From the NCBI RefSeq assembly GCF_001263795.1, contig NZ_LHUR01000018.1, positions 91,105 to 155,104 of the forward strand: DNA of 64,000 nucleotides, written 5' to 3'. Positions 1 through 8,902 of the stretch are shown in pieces. The stretch is from Clostridium homopropionicum DSM 5847. GTDB lineage: Bacteria > Bacillota > Clostridia > Clostridiales > Clostridiaceae. The stretch's first letter is position 1. Each line of letters starts with the position of its first letter. Under the pieces are notes generated by a model that saw only the letters and a program-made list of their open reading frames with translations, was not told the DNA's origin and did not search any database. Both the position numbers and the translations under genes were made by a program.

Positions 1-17
1 TGCAGGGCATTTTTCTT
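1..17 (+). terminator. Right arm of a terminator from an upstream gene (partial)
   Basis: The window opens with tgcagggcatttttctt, which looks like the 3' arm and T-tract of an intrinsic terminator whose left arm lies outside the window. The same gcattttt(t) T-tract context precedes the second copy of the dispersed repeat near 57830. The left arm cannot be seen, so this is an inference. Confidence 0.35.
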
Positions 18-104
18 AAGTAACCAGTAACCAGTAGCTAATAGAGTTAATAAAAACTGGTTACTGGGAATTGGTTACTGAAGAATTTTACGGAGTAAAA
101 TTCT
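18..104. repeat. Dispersed palindromic repeat, copy A
   Basis: This is an AT-rich palindromic element built from agtaaccagt words on the left and aactggttact/attggttact words on the right. It is followed by a small hairpin (gaattttac ... gtaaaattc). A clearly related copy lies at 57839-57938. Both copies sit just downstream of a gcattttt terminator tail and upstream of a gene on the plus strand. No ORF is present, so it resembles a MITE or REP-like non-coding element. Confidence 0.7.
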
Positions 105-176
105 CATAATAGCCTCTGCAAAAAGGGTTCAAATTCATTAAAAATCTCATATATTGTACAAGGGGGGGTGAGACGG

Positions 177-1064
177 GTGGAGGAATATTTATATGTATGT
201 AATACATCTTCAGATAATTTATCTGTAATTGATTTAAATAAATTTAGTGAAGAATGTAAGATTTCTTTAGAGGCATCTCAAATGGATAGAGTAGGACCAC
301 ATGGCATTTGTAAATACGGAGATAAATTACTTATTGCAAATAATTATAGCAATAGCATTTCCATAATAGATAGATATAAAAAACAAGAAATAGAAAGTCA
401 TTTTATTGGAATGCATTGCAATGATGCTGTTGTGTATGAAGATAAGGCGTATGTTATTTGTGGAGAATCAAATTATGTAGTTGAATTTAATTTACTTACA
501 AATAAAATTGATGAGGAATTACCCTGCGGCAATTTACCTCATAGTATAGAAATAAATAAGCAGAAGAAGCTTATGATAGTTTCGAACTTTGAAAATGATA
601 GTCTAACCTTAATTGATTTAGAGAATAAAAAAAACATTCAGGAAATAAAGGTTGGTGCATACCCAACGAAAGCAGTATTTTCAGTAGATGGAAACCATAT
701 TATAATTTGTGAAAGTAATTTAGGAGCAGATGTTAGAGGAAACATAAGTATTATCTCTTTAAAAGGCTTTAAACAAATAAATAAGGTCATGGTTGGAAAA
801 TATCCTGTGGATATGTTTGTAAATTCAGCATACACTTTTGTATCCAATTTTGGAGAAGGAACTGTAAGCATTGTAGACATAAATTACTGCAACGAAGTAA
901 AAAAGATAAATATTGGAGGTATGCCAAGGGGCGTTATAAAAATTGGAGATTTCATTTACGTGGGGGATAATTATAATAACTTATTAATTAGAGTTGACAT
1001 AAAGAGAGAAAATAAAAAAGTCATATCCATAGGTGGTGAACCTAATGGAATGACATATATTTAA
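177..1064 (+). CDS. YVTN/YncE-type beta-propeller protein
   Basis: The protein (295 aa) consists of repeated beta-strand units of the type LYVCNTSSDNLSVIDL, KLLIANNYSNSISIID, KLMIVSNFENDSLTLID and TFVSNFGEGTVSIVDI, about 40 residues apart. This is the signature of YVTN/cytochrome-D1-like propellers, which act as binding scaffolds. There is no signal peptide or catalytic motif, so the ligand is unknown. I chose GTG 177 over GTG 168 because the AGGGGGGG ribosome site (161-168) directly abuts 168 but lies about 8 bases from 177. The 3' end overlaps the convergent DUF4364 gene by 4 bases. A spore or cell-surface role is possible but not shown. Confidence 0.75.
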   Translation: MEEYLYVCNTSSDNLSVIDLNKFSEECKISLEASQMDRVGPHGICKYGDKLLIANNYSNSISIIDRYKKQEIESHFIGMHCNDAVVYEDKAYVICGESNYVVEFNLLTNKIDEELPCGNLPHSIEINKQKKLMIVSNFENDSLTLIDLENKKNIQEIKVGAYPTKAVFSVDGNHIIICESNLGADVRGNISIISLKGFKQINKVMVGKYPVDMFVNSAYTFVSNFGEGTVSIVDINYCNEVKKINIGGMPRGVIKIGDFIYVGDNYNNLLIRVDIKRENKKVISIGGEPNGMTYI

Positions 1065-1585
1065 TCATCAATAAGCACTTGAAGCAATTTTTTATACAAA
1101 TCCGAGGAATTTTTCTTCCACTTTGCACATAGATCTTGAGCTTGCTTATTGGTTGCTACATTCAATTTTATATCAATTAAAATATAATTTTTCTCTAAAG
1201 TTTTTAAATTTACAATATAATTATTGCCTTCAATTGTATATTCAGCATAAACCGAGATTTCCTTTTTAATATCATCAAGCTGATTATCTAAGTATGCATC
1301 AATTGCTTTTATTTTATTTTCAGAAATTCTATTTCTAAATAATGATAAAACTTTTAAACCATTATCGGATATAACAATTCTATTTTTACCTTCTTGCTCT
1401 ATAGTGTCTATAAAGTTAGAATTTAAAAGTTCAGTTATATATTGTTGAAGAGAAAAATAATTGATAAAATTATTCTCTAAAATTATTTGAGTTATTTTAT
1501 TGTTTGATATTGGGAGTTTAATTTTTTCCAACAAATAAAGTAAAAGAAGTTTGTCTTCAGCTAAGTCTGAGGTAGTATTATACAC
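1061..1585 (-). CDS. DUF4364 family putative winged-helix regulator
   Basis: The product (174 aa) begins YNTTSDLAEDKLLLLYLLEKI and continues with a helix-rich N-terminal half suggestive of a winged helix (ITQIILENNFINYFSLQQYI, then ELLNSNFIDTIEQEG and ISDNGLKVLSLF). A mixed alpha/beta C-terminal half follows. This layout matches the clostridial DUF4364 family, a PadR-like group thought to bind DNA. I prefer GTG 1585 to GTG 1594 because AAAGGAG sits 8 bases before 1585 and touches 1594. The target and ligand are unknown. It is convergent with the propeller gene. Confidence 0.7.
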   Translation of the reverse strand: MYNTTSDLAEDKLLLLYLLEKIKLPISNNKITQIILENNFINYFSLQQYITELLNSNFIDTIEQEGKNRIVISDNGLKVLSLFRNRISENKIKAIDAYLDNQLDDIKKEISVYAEYTIEGNNYIVNLKTLEKNYILIDIKLNVATNKQAQDLCAKWKKNSSDLYKKLLQVLIDD

Positions 1586-1631
1586 AATTCTCACTCCTTT
1601 AAGACTATTTACTAAATTATTATATCATAAA

Positions 1632-1664
1632 AAGCACTGAAATAAATCGGTGCTTATAATTTTT
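1632..1664. terminator. Hairpin with T-tract, possible terminator
   Basis: The arms aagcactga (1632-1640) and tcggtgctt (1647-1655) form a 9-bp stem with one G-U pair, followed by ataattttttt. It lies in the divergent gap between the DUF4364 gene and the PdaB-like gene. It does not end an obvious transcript, so it may act as an insulator or leader hairpin. Confidence 0.35.
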
Positions 1665-1754
1665 TTCATATTTGGGTAAGAAGGATATTAGATTATAGGT
1701 AATATTTAGTAATAAACTAAATATAAATTTAATAAAAAGCTTTAAGGAGGAAAT

Positions 1755-2528
1755 ATGAAAATAGTTTTTTTTACTACAATATCAAAAAAGCTTATTACTG
1801 GCATATGTATAACTGCAGGAATGCTAATTATTATCTCTTCTTTTCTATTAAGTAAGTATGTTATAAGTGTAAATCTAGTAGAAAAGAATTATTCGCCAAT
1901 ATATTCAGTGGAAACTAATGAAAAAAAGGTTGCAATAACTTTTGATTCAACTTGGGGAAATAATAATACCATTGAAATCTTAAATATATTAGATAAGGAA
2001 GGGGTAAAAGCAACATTTTTCCTGCTTGGAAAATGGGTAGATGAATTTCCGGAAGAAACAAAAGAAATTTATAAAAGAGGTAATGAAATAGGAAATCATT
2101 CTGATAGTCACCCAAGTATGAGTAATATTTCAGCAGAAAGATTAACTAAGGAGATTACTCTTGGAGATGAAAAACTAAGAAAATTAACAGGTTCAAATAC
2201 TAAGTTATTTAGATTCCCATCTGGAGAATATAACAAAGATTTAGTACAAGTAGTGGAAAGAACCAGACATATCGCTATTCAATGGGATGTAGACAGCATA
2301 GATTGGAAAGAACAAGGGGCTGATATTGAGTTTAATAGAGTAATTAAAAATGTAAAACCAGGTTCTATAATACTATTCCATAACGGTGCTAAGTACACTA
2401 CTGAGACTTTACCTAAAATAATTGAAAATCTAAAAAAAGAAGGTTATAGCTTTGTAACTGTTTCTGAACTAATCTATAAAGACAACTATTCTATTGATCA
2501 TAGAGGAGTTCAGAAAATAAATAATTAG
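1755..2528 (+). CDS. pdaB: PdaB-like polysaccharide deacetylase, sporulation type
   Basis: The protein (257 aa) has an N-terminal membrane anchor (about residues 13-37) and then a NodB-homology domain with VAITFDSTWG, GNEIGNHSDSHPSM, RFPSGEYN and GSIILFHNG motifs. The His-x3-His metal motif is present in NHSDSH. The usual TFDD is TFDS here, so the second Asp of motif 1 is missing, as I also recall for Bacillus PdaB. PdaB proteins act on spore cortex peptidoglycan. An AAGGAGG ribosome site precedes the ATG. The exact substrate is inferred from the family, and catalysis may be weak or absent. Confidence 0.8.
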   Translation: MKIVFFTTISKKLITGICITAGMLIIISSFLLSKYVISVNLVEKNYSPIYSVETNEKKVAITFDSTWGNNNTIEILNILDKEGVKATFFLLGKWVDEFPEETKEIYKRGNEIGNHSDSHPSMSNISAERLTKEITLGDEKLRKLTGSNTKLFRFPSGEYNKDLVQVVERTRHIAIQWDVDSIDWKEQGADIEFNRVIKNVKPGSIILFHNGAKYTTETLPKIIENLKKEGYSFVTVSELIYKDNYSIDHRGVQKINN

Positions 2529-2534
2529 ATTGAG

Positions 2535-2583
2535 GTTAAATTTCACAAAGGTGTTGAAATTTAACTCATAATTGTATTATAAT
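2535..2583 (+). promoter_or_regulatory. Sigma-A-like promoter with a palindrome over the -35 box
   Basis: TTGAAA (2554-2559) and TATAAT (2578-2583) are 18 bases apart. An exact 11-bp inverted repeat, gttaaatttca (2535-2545) and tgaaatttaac (2555-2565), overlaps the -35 element. It could be a repressor operator for the SSB-like gene or a weak terminator of the PdaB-like gene. There is no T-tract after it, which favours an operator. Confidence 0.5.
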
Positions 2584-2747
2584 GGAAATATGCTTTTGAT
2601 GGTATTTATTTGTAATACTACATAATGCATTTCAATTAAAAACAATTTTATTAATTATTTCAATTTGGTTGTTATATTTTATTAATTAACTGAATAATTA
2701 TATTTCAGTAAGATAAATAATAAAGGAAACTAAGGGAGAGATGGGTT

Positions 2748-3419
2748 ATGATGGACAATTTAATGTTAAACAACAAAATTTATTTAGAAGGTACTTGTGT
2801 ATCAGGCTTAGAATTTAGTCACGACATGTATGGAGAAGGGTTTTATTCTTTTAAAATTGCAGTAAATAGGTTAAGTGATGTAAGCGATATCTTACCTATT
2901 ACAGTTTCAGAAAGACTACTTACTGAATTAGAAATCAAAGAAGGATTAGACTTGGTTATTGAAGGACAGCTTAGGTCATATAACAAATTTATCGATGGTT
3001 CTAATAGACTAATCTTAACGGTATTTGCAAGAGATATACAGCCTTGCATAGAAAAAAGCAAAAATCCAAACCAAATATTTTTAAACGGCTATATATGCAA
3101 AGAACCTGTATACAGAACTACCCCTTTTGGAAGAGAAATTTCGGATATTTTATTAGCAGTTAATAGGCCATATAACAAATCAGATTATATACCAACTATA
3201 TCTTGGGGTAGAAATTCTAGGTTTTGTAAATCTTTAAGAGTAGGTGACAATATAAAGGTATGGGGAAGACTTCAGAGCAGACAATATCAGAAAAAGATTG
3301 GTGAAAGTGATACCTTAACAAAAACTGCTTATGAAGTGTCTATATCAAAGTTAGAATATGCAAATCCAGATGATAATGTTAATCAAGAAATTGAATTTTT
3401 AGAAGATATAGCGGAATAA
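2748..3419 (+). CDS. SSB-like protein with two OB-fold halves
   Basis: The 223-aa protein has two similar halves. Residues about 8-100 begin NKIYLEGTCVSGLEFSH and residues about 107-205 begin NQIFLNGYICKEPVYRTTPFG. The second half contains ISDILLAVNRPYNKSDYIPT and GDNIKVWGRLQSRQYQ, which are typical of the single-strand DNA-binding protein OB fold. Normal bacterial SSB has one OB domain and an acidic tail. Here the C-terminus (EIEFLEDIAE) is acidic but lacks a DDDIPF-type tip. It is probably an accessory ssDNA-binding protein. The GGGAGAG site lies 8 bases before the chosen ATG. Confidence 0.65.
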   Translation: MMDNLMLNNKIYLEGTCVSGLEFSHDMYGEGFYSFKIAVNRLSDVSDILPITVSERLLTELEIKEGLDLVIEGQLRSYNKFIDGSNRLILTVFARDIQPCIEKSKNPNQIFLNGYICKEPVYRTTPFGREISDILLAVNRPYNKSDYIPTISWGRNSRFCKSLRVGDNIKVWGRLQSRQYQKKIGESDTLTKTAYEVSISKLEYANPDDNVNQEIEFLEDIAE

Positions 3420-3421
3420 AT

Positions 3422-3452
3422 AAAAAATACTTGGCCCAGCCAAGTATTTTTT
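3422..3452. terminator. Bidirectional intrinsic terminator
   Basis: A perfect 14-bp stem, aaaaaatacttggc (3422-3435) and gccaagtatttttt (3439-3452), with a 3-base loop. It has A-runs on one side and T-runs on the other, so it can end both the SSB-like gene and the convergent dapH. Confidence 0.9.
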
Positions 3453-3454
3453 AT

Positions 3455-4165
3455 TTATTTTCTTAAATCATCAAGTATTTTCGTCTTATCTTTAGTTTTT
3501 TCATCCACGTGTTTTATTATTTTAGCTGGACTGCCTGCAACAACTACGTTCTCAGGTACATCTTCTACTACAACGGATCCAGCAGCTACAACAGAATTAG
3601 AACCTATTTTAACTCCTTCTAAAACAACTGCATTAGCGCCAATTAAAACATTATCACCAATTTCACAAGGAGATTTGCTTGGCGGTTCTAAAACTCCTGC
3701 TACAACAGCTCCAGCACCTATATGGGAGTTTTTACCTACCTTTGCTCTAGCGCCAAGTACTGCATTCATATCCACCATTGTTCCTTCACCAATTTCGCAA
3801 CCTATATTGATTACAGCTCCCATCATTATAACAGCGTTTTTTTGGATAAGAACTTTATCTCTTATTATTGCACCTGGTTCTATTCTAGCATCAACATATT
3901 TTATATCTAATAGTGGTATTGCAGAATTTCTTCTGTCCTGTTCCATTCTATACTTATTAATTTTTCCTTTATATTTTTCTAAAAAATTCAGTATATCTGA
4001 ACTCTCACCAAATAGTACATAGAAATTGTTATCCCCAAAACAATCAATATTACCAAAATCACAGCCCTTTAAATCTCCATCAATATAGATTTTTAGAGGA
4101 GTAGTTTTTTTAGCTTCTTTTATGTACCTTGCAATTTCATAGGGATTAGTTAAATCATATTGCAT
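3455..4165 (-). CDS. dapH: Tetrahydrodipicolinate N-acetyltransferase
   Basis: The protein (236 aa) has the DapH layout: a short alpha/beta N-terminal region ([20 protein letters not shown]), then a left-handed beta helix of hexapeptide repeats ([54 protein letters not shown]). The VLEPPS segment is typical of DapH. It acetylates tetrahydrodipicolinate with acetyl-CoA in the acetylase branch of diaminopimelate/lysine synthesis. It is divergent from the PatA-like gene that would act next but one in the route. An AAAGGAGG site precedes the ATG. Confidence 0.93.
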   Translation of the reverse strand: MQYDLTNPYEIARYIKEAKKTTPLKIYIDGDLKGCDFGNIDCFGDNNFYVLFGESSDILNFLEKYKGKINKYRMEQDRRNSAIPLLDIKYVDARIEPGAIIRDKVLIQKNAVIMMGAVINIGCEIGEGTMVDMNAVLGARAKVGKNSHIGAGAVVAGVLEPPSKSPCEIGDNVLIGANAVVLEGVKIGSNSVVAAGSVVVEDVPENVVVAGSPAKIIKHVDEKTKDKTKILDDLRK

Positions 4166-4331
4166 TAAATAGCCTCCTTTTAAAAAATAAGTATAGTTTA
4201 TATTATAATGAAAAAATCAATTATTTAAAAGTAAGAATATGTAAAAACACACAAATTAGAAATTAAATATGGACCTAAATAAACAATTACAGTAAAATGG
4301 AATTAATTGCAGTGAACGAGGAGATGAAAAT

Positions 4332-5483
4332 ATGAACGGAATAATATCAAAAAATGTAAATAGCATTGAAATATCTGGAATTAGAAAGTTTTATAATAAG
4401 GTTCAAAACTATCCAGAGGCACTATCATTAACTCTTGGTCAACCTGATTTTAAGGTGCCTTCTAAAATAAAAGAGGCTATAGTTGACGCTATTGAAAAAA
4501 ATAGAACTGAATATACAGCAAATGCAGGTATAGAAGTATTAAGAGAAGAAATATCATTATACTTGAAAAATAGTTTTAAAATAAAATTTGATGAAGAAGA
4601 AATATGCCTAACTGTAGGTGGCAGCGAAGGACTTTTTTCTGTATTTGGTACCTTAATTGAATCAGGAGATAAGGTTCTTATACCAACACCAGCTTATCCT
4701 GCTTACGAAAGCTGTGTAAGAATTCTAGGTGGGAAGGTTATTAATTATGAATTAAAAGAGGATTTTTCAATTAATTATGAAAAACTAGAAGAACTAATAA
4801 TTAAAGAAAAACCTAAAGCGATAGTAGTTTCTTATCCAAGCAATCCAACTGGAGCGATACTTACAAAGGAAGACAGAGATGCTTTATATAATATTTTAAA
4901 AGATAAGGAAATTGTAATTATAAGTGATGAAATATATAGCTCCTTAAGCTTTGAAAAAGAATATTATTCTATTGCTCAGTTTGAGGATATTAGAGAAAAA
5001 GTTATACTTGTAAGCGGCTTTTCTAAAATGTTCTCTATGACTGGTCTAAGGTTAGGTTACATTTGTGCTGCAGAAAGGTTAATGAATGGTATAATTAAGG
5101 TTCATCAATATAATGTATCCTGTGCTCCTTCTATAGTTCAGTGGGGAGCATTAGAAGGGCTTAGAAATTGTATTCCCGAGGTTGAATACATGAAAAGTGA
5201 ATTCATAAAAAGAAGAGATTTTGTTTATAAAGGATTAGTTGACCTTGGATTAGATGTAAATATGCCAAAGGGGGCATTCTACATATTTCCTAGTATAAAG
5301 AAGTTTAACTTAGAAAGCGAAGTTTTTTGTGAAAGGGCCTTAAAAGAAGGGAAAATTGCAATGGTTCCAGGAAATGCATTTGGTAGTGGTGGAGAAGGGT
5401 ATCTTAGAATTTCCTACTCTTATAGTATGGAGACCTTGCAAGAAGCATTAATAAGATTAGAAAAATTTATTAAAAAAATATAG
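4332..5483 (+). CDS. patA: Class I PLP aminotransferase, probable N-acetyl-LL-diaminopimelate aminotransferase
   Basis: The 383-aa protein is a fold-type I aminotransferase. It shows SLTLGQPDFKVP near the N-terminus, VSYPSNPTGAILT for cofactor contacts, ISDEIYSSLSF, the PLP lysine in SGFSKMFSMTGLRLGY, and a C-terminal LRISYS with the carboxylate-binding arginine. Such sequences include aspartate aminotransferase and PatA. The position next to dapH and close to asd-dapA-dapB favours PatA, which transaminates N-acetyl-2-amino-6-oxopimelate. Sequence alone does not exclude a broader aspartate/alanine aminotransferase. Confidence 0.75.
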   Translation: MNGIISKNVNSIEISGIRKFYNKVQNYPEALSLTLGQPDFKVPSKIKEAIVDAIEKNRTEYTANAGIEVLREEISLYLKNSFKIKFDEEEICLTVGGSEGLFSVFGTLIESGDKVLIPTPAYPAYESCVRILGGKVINYELKEDFSINYEKLEELIIKEKPKAIVVSYPSNPTGAILTKEDRDALYNILKDKEIVIISDEIYSSLSFEKEYYSIAQFEDIREKVILVSGFSKMFSMTGLRLGYICAAERLMNGIIKVHQYNVSCAPSIVQWGALEGLRNCIPEVEYMKSEFIKRRDFVYKGLVDLGLDVNMPKGAFYIFPSIKKFNLESEVFCERALKEGKIAMVPGNAFGSGGEGYLRISYSYSMETLQEALIRLEKFIKKI

Positions 5484-5499
5484 ATATAAATTAAATGAA

Positions 5500-5545
5500 A
5501 AAATAGTAGCTTTGAAAAGTTATTTCAAAGCTACTATTTTAGTTT
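5500..5545. terminator. Bidirectional intrinsic terminator
   Basis: An 18-bp perfect stem, aaaatagtagctttgaaa (5500-5517) and tttcaaagctactatttt (5523-5540), with a 5-base loop. It separates the plus-strand aminotransferase from the minus-strand dapB. Confidence 0.92.
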
Positions 5546-6293
5546 ATTTTAATACATCATCCATTGTATAAAAGCCTTTTTCTTTACCGCACATAAATTC
5601 AGAAGCTTTAAGTGCGCCTATGGCAAAAACTTCCCTGGAAAGTGCATAGTGGCTAAGTTCAATAATTTCTCCTTGCCCAGCAAAAATTATTTGATGATCT
5701 CCAACAATGCTTCCACCTCTAACAGCGTGAATACCAATTTCTTTATGTTCTCTTTTCTTTATTCCTTCACGACCATATACAAAATTAGTTTCTTCTGGTA
5801 TAGAGTCTTTTATAGAATTTGCTAATAATAGAGCTGTACCACTTGGAGAATCAACCTTTTGATTATGATGTTTTTCTATTATTTCAATGTCATAGTTATT
5901 ATAAAGCATAGCACTAATGTTTTTTAATATTCCATTAATAAGATTAATTCCTATTGACATATTAGCTGATTTGAAAACAGGTATTTTATTACTATATTCT
6001 GTGACTTTTTCTAAGGCTTCCTCTGAATATCCAGTTGTACATAGGACTAAAGGAAGATTTTTATTTGAACAGTAATCTAATAAAGAATCTAATGCTTCTG
6101 GTCTTGAAAAATCCAAAACCACATCAACAGGTATAGTACATTCTGAAATATGTGCAAATATAGGATATTTTACAGAAGAGTCTTTTTGCATATCAACACC
6201 AGCAGCTATTTCTAAGTTTGGAAAGTTTGATATACTTTGAGTAATTACCCTTCCCATTTTACCCAAGCATCCACATAACAATATTTTTTTCAT
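5544..6293 (-). CDS. dapB: 4-hydroxy-tetrahydrodipicolinate reductase
   Basis: The protein (249 aa) starts with a dinucleotide-binding loop ([13 protein letters not shown]). It contains the DapB catalytic signature [19 protein letters not shown] and [12 protein letters not shown] in the tetramer/substrate domain. It reduces the DapA product to tetrahydrodipicolinate with NAD(P)H. It is the last gene of a leftward asd-dapA-dapB operon, only a few bases after dapA, and a strong terminator follows. The start has a GGGGGAA site 7 bases upstream. Confidence 0.95.
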   Translation of the reverse strand: MKKILLCGCLGKMGRVITQSISNFPNLEIAAGVDMQKDSSVKYPIFAHISECTIPVDVVLDFSRPEALDSLLDYCSNKNLPLVLCTTGYSEEALEKVTEYSNKIPVFKSANMSIGINLINGILKNISAMLYNNYDIEIIEKHHNQKVDSPSGTALLLANSIKDSIPEETNFVYGREGIKKREHKEIGIHAVRGGSIVGDHQIIFAGQGEIIELSHYALSREVFAIGALKASEFMCGKEKGFYTMDDVLK

Positions 6294-6297
6294 AAAG

Positions 6298-7185
6298 TTA
6301 TTCCCCCTTAAAAGAGTTGAACTTTTCTACAATATCCTTCAATGTCTTTAAATTTCCTTCTTCCATTTCACATAATGGAAGTCTTAAAGGACCTACATTC
6401 ATTCCGCTAAAATTCATAGCAGTCTTAATAGGAATAGGGTTTACCTCTATAAACATTGCATTTATAACTGGAAGCATATCTAATTGCAATTTTAGTGCTT
6501 CATCTTGGCGACCATTAAAATATAAATCACAAATGTTGCTAATTTCTTTAGGATATAAATTTGCTACAACAGAAATAACTCCAAGCCCACCTAGAGAAAG
6601 TAAAGGTATTATTTGATCATCATTTCCTGAGTATAGATCTATTTTACCTCTACATAAAGACATCATTTCAGCAATTTGACTTATGTTTCCACTTGCTTCT
6701 TTTATTGCAGTTATATTTTTTAATTCAGAAAGCTTTAGTAAAGTTTTCGGAGTTATATTTAAACCAGTTCTTCCAGGAACATTATAAACAACAATAGGAA
6801 TATTTACTTTATCGTTTATGGCTTTAAAATGTTCATAAATTCCCTTTTGAGTAGTTTTATTATAGTATGGAGTAATTACTAAAAGCCCATCAACTCCTAT
6901 ACTCTCAGCCCAAACACTCATGCTGACACTTTTTGCTGTATCATTAGTTCCAGTTCCTGCAATTACAGGTATTCTCTTATTTATTACATCAACTGTAAAT
7001 TTAATTGTTTCTTTTCTTTCTGCTTCAGACATGGTTGACGCTTCGCCAGTAGTGCCGCATATTATTATGGCAGCAGTGCCATTTTCAACATGCCAATTTA
7101 ACAATTCTTCTAATTTATTAAAATCAACTTTATCATCTTTGAAAGGAGTAACAATAGCTACTCCAGGACCTTTAAACAAAGCCAT
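6298..7185 (-). CDS. dapA: 4-hydroxy-tetrahydrodipicolinate synthase
   Basis: The 295-aa TIM-barrel lyase shows GTTGEASTM near the N-terminus, [23 protein letters not shown] with the catalytic tyrosine region, and [10 protein letters not shown] with the Schiff-base lysine. It condenses pyruvate with aspartate semialdehyde, the first step committed to lysine and diaminopimelate. Its length fits the family. It lies between asd and dapB in the same operon. Confidence 0.96.
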   Translation of the reverse strand: MALFKGPGVAIVTPFKDDKVDFNKLEELLNWHVENGTAAIIICGTTGEASTMSEAERKETIKFTVDVINKRIPVIAGTGTNDTAKSVSMSVWAESIGVDGLLVITPYYNKTTQKGIYEHFKAINDKVNIPIVVYNVPGRTGLNITPKTLLKLSELKNITAIKEASGNISQIAEMMSLCRGKIDLYSGNDDQIIPLLSLGGLGVISVVANLYPKEISNICDLYFNGRQDEALKLQLDMLPVINAMFIEVNPIPIKTAMNFSGMNVGPLRLPLCEMEEGNLKTLKDIVEKFNSFKGE

Positions 7186-7209
7186 TTTGAGTACCCCCTT
7201 ACAATGTAT

Positions 7210-8202
7210 TTATTTGTGAGAAATCATCCATTCAGCAATTTGAATAGCATTAGAAGCTGCACCTTTTCTAATGTTATCTGCAACTACCCATAGATTTAAG
7301 CCATTTTCAATACTAAAATCTCTTCTGATTCTACCAACGTAAACTTCGTCATGACCTTCAGCCTCTATTGGTAATGGATAAACTAGGTTCTCAACATCAT
7401 CTTTTAGTATTACACCTGGTGCATTACTATACAGATTGAAGATATCCTTTATTTCGAAAGGTTGTTTTAATTCCACGTTTATGCTTTCACTATGACCATA
7501 AAAAACAGGTACTCTTACTGTAGTAGCTGTAATTTTTAAGTCATAATCGTTCATAATCTTCTGAGTTTCATTTATCATTTTCATTTCTTCTTTTGTATAG
7601 CCATTTTCTAAGAAAGAATCAATATGAGGAAGAACATTTCCTGCTATTGGATAAGGAAATTTCTTCGGTGAATTTCCAAGGTATCCTTCTTTCAAATCAT
7701 TAAATCCAGCTACACCTGCACCTGAAACTGCTTGGTAAGTAGAATAAACTATTCTTTTAATTCCATATTTATCTTTTAAAGGTTTCAAAGCTACTACAGC
7801 TTGTATTGTAGAACAATTGGGATTAGCAATAATTCCTTTATGAAGCTTTATCGCTTCAGGATTAACTTCAGGAACAACTAATGGAACTTCAGGATCCATT
7901 CTCCAAGCACTGCTATTGTCTATAACAACAGCATTATATTTAGCGAAAATTGGTGCGAATTTTAAGCTGGTATCTCCGCCAGCAGAAAAAAGAGCAAAAT
8001 CAATCTGTTTATTTTTTATGTTTTCTTCGCAAAGCTCTTCTACTACTACATCAGCGTCCTTAAATTTTAGTATTTTTCCAGCTGATCTTTTTGAAGCAAA
8101 AAAATAAATGTTTTTTATTGGAAAGTTCCTTTCAGCTAGAACTTCAATAAATTTGTTACCAACCATACCAGTGGCCCCAACTACTGCAACGTTGTATTGC
8201 AT
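7210..8202 (-). CDS. asd: Aspartate-semialdehyde dehydrogenase
   Basis: The protein (330 aa) begins YNVAVVGATGMVGNKFIEVL, an NADP-binding loop. It has the catalytic cysteine in NPNCSTIQAVVALKPL and the histidine motif near GRIRRD. I set the start at ATG 8202 because AGGGGGA lies 7 bases upstream. The longer frame to 8259 would add a poorly supported N-terminal tail. It makes aspartate semialdehyde from aspartyl phosphate and is the first gene of the operon. I found no lysine riboswitch upstream. Confidence 0.95.
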   Translation of the reverse strand: MQYNVAVVGATGMVGNKFIEVLAERNFPIKNIYFFASKRSAGKILKFKDADVVVEELCEENIKNKQIDFALFSAGGDTSLKFAPIFAKYNAVVIDNSSAWRMDPEVPLVVPEVNPEAIKLHKGIIANPNCSTIQAVVALKPLKDKYGIKRIVYSTYQAVSGAGVAGFNDLKEGYLGNSPKKFPYPIAGNVLPHIDSFLENGYTKEEMKMINETQKIMNDYDLKITATTVRVPVFYGHSESINVELKQPFEIKDIFNLYSNAPGVILKDDVENLVYPLPIEAEGHDEVYVGRIRRDFSIENGLNLWVVADNIRKGAASNAIQIAEWMISHK

Positions 8203-8466
8203 AATAAATCCCCCTATATCTAAAATTATAGTTATTTCCCATTCAAATTTAATATACACATTACTAATAATTATACAACGTATGGCGCAAAAAATACAAT
8301 TATTTTTATTGCTTTATTATGCTTTTTAGAAATAATCAAAAAAATACTTAAATATAATAATATTATATACATAATAAAGTATAAAAGTTTCATATTCAGT
8401 GGAAAATAATATTAGAAGTAGATATTTAAAAATTTATATTCTATTGGATTGAAAGGAGAAATCTTT

Positions 8467-8727
8467 GTGAGTGGGACACCTTTAAAAAAGATAATTAAGT
8501 CTAAGATAAAGTCTAATAAGGAACTTTCCGAAATGGAGAAACTTAGAGAAAAGATAAAATATGAAATTGCAGAGGAACTTGGATTAAAAGATAAGGTAGA
8601 TAAGCTTGGATGGGGTGCATTGACTGCCGAAGAAACAGGGAGAATTGGTGGAATAATGACTAGAAAGAAAAGAGAACTTAAGGTACCAAATAACAATATC
8701 ATTCGTGAAATGGATGGATACAATTAA
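8467..8727 (+). CDS. Small acid-soluble spore protein, alpha/beta type
   Basis: The 86-aa product has the SASP core: KYEIAEELGL, which carries the region usually cut by the germination protease, and GWGALTAEETGRIGGIMTRK, the second DNA-binding helix segment. These proteins coat and protect spore DNA. The first 20 residues form a lysine-rich extension (PLKKIIKSKIKS). GTG 8467 is preceded by AAAGGAG at proper spacing, whereas the longer TTG frame at 8449 begins on top of that site. It is a divergent family member compared with the usual GYWGNLT type. Confidence 0.88.
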   Translation: MSGTPLKKIIKSKIKSNKELSEMEKLREKIKYEIAEELGLKDKVDKLGWGALTAEETGRIGGIMTRKKRELKVPNNNIIREMDGYN

Positions 8728-8902
8728 AGTACAAGAAATCAATATTGTACATGATAAAAAATATTTTCTATAATTTATTGATTTTTAATACATAAATATA
8801 TTATATTTATCTGAGAATTATAATTTTAATATATAAATATTATGGTTTATTTCTAACTTTCTTGTAAAATTAATGTAATTTAATAAAGTAGGGGGAAAGG
8901 TA

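Noticed and set aside
3675..4022. Plus-strand frames inside dapH and inside other minus-strand genes
   Set aside because: They are shadows of the real genes in another frame: no ribosome site, no family pattern, and full overlap with well-supported proteins.
8203..8466. Possible lysine riboswitch in front of asd-dapA-dapB
   Set aside because: The region is short and AT-rich and lacks the conserved L-box segments and any terminator; I could not support it.
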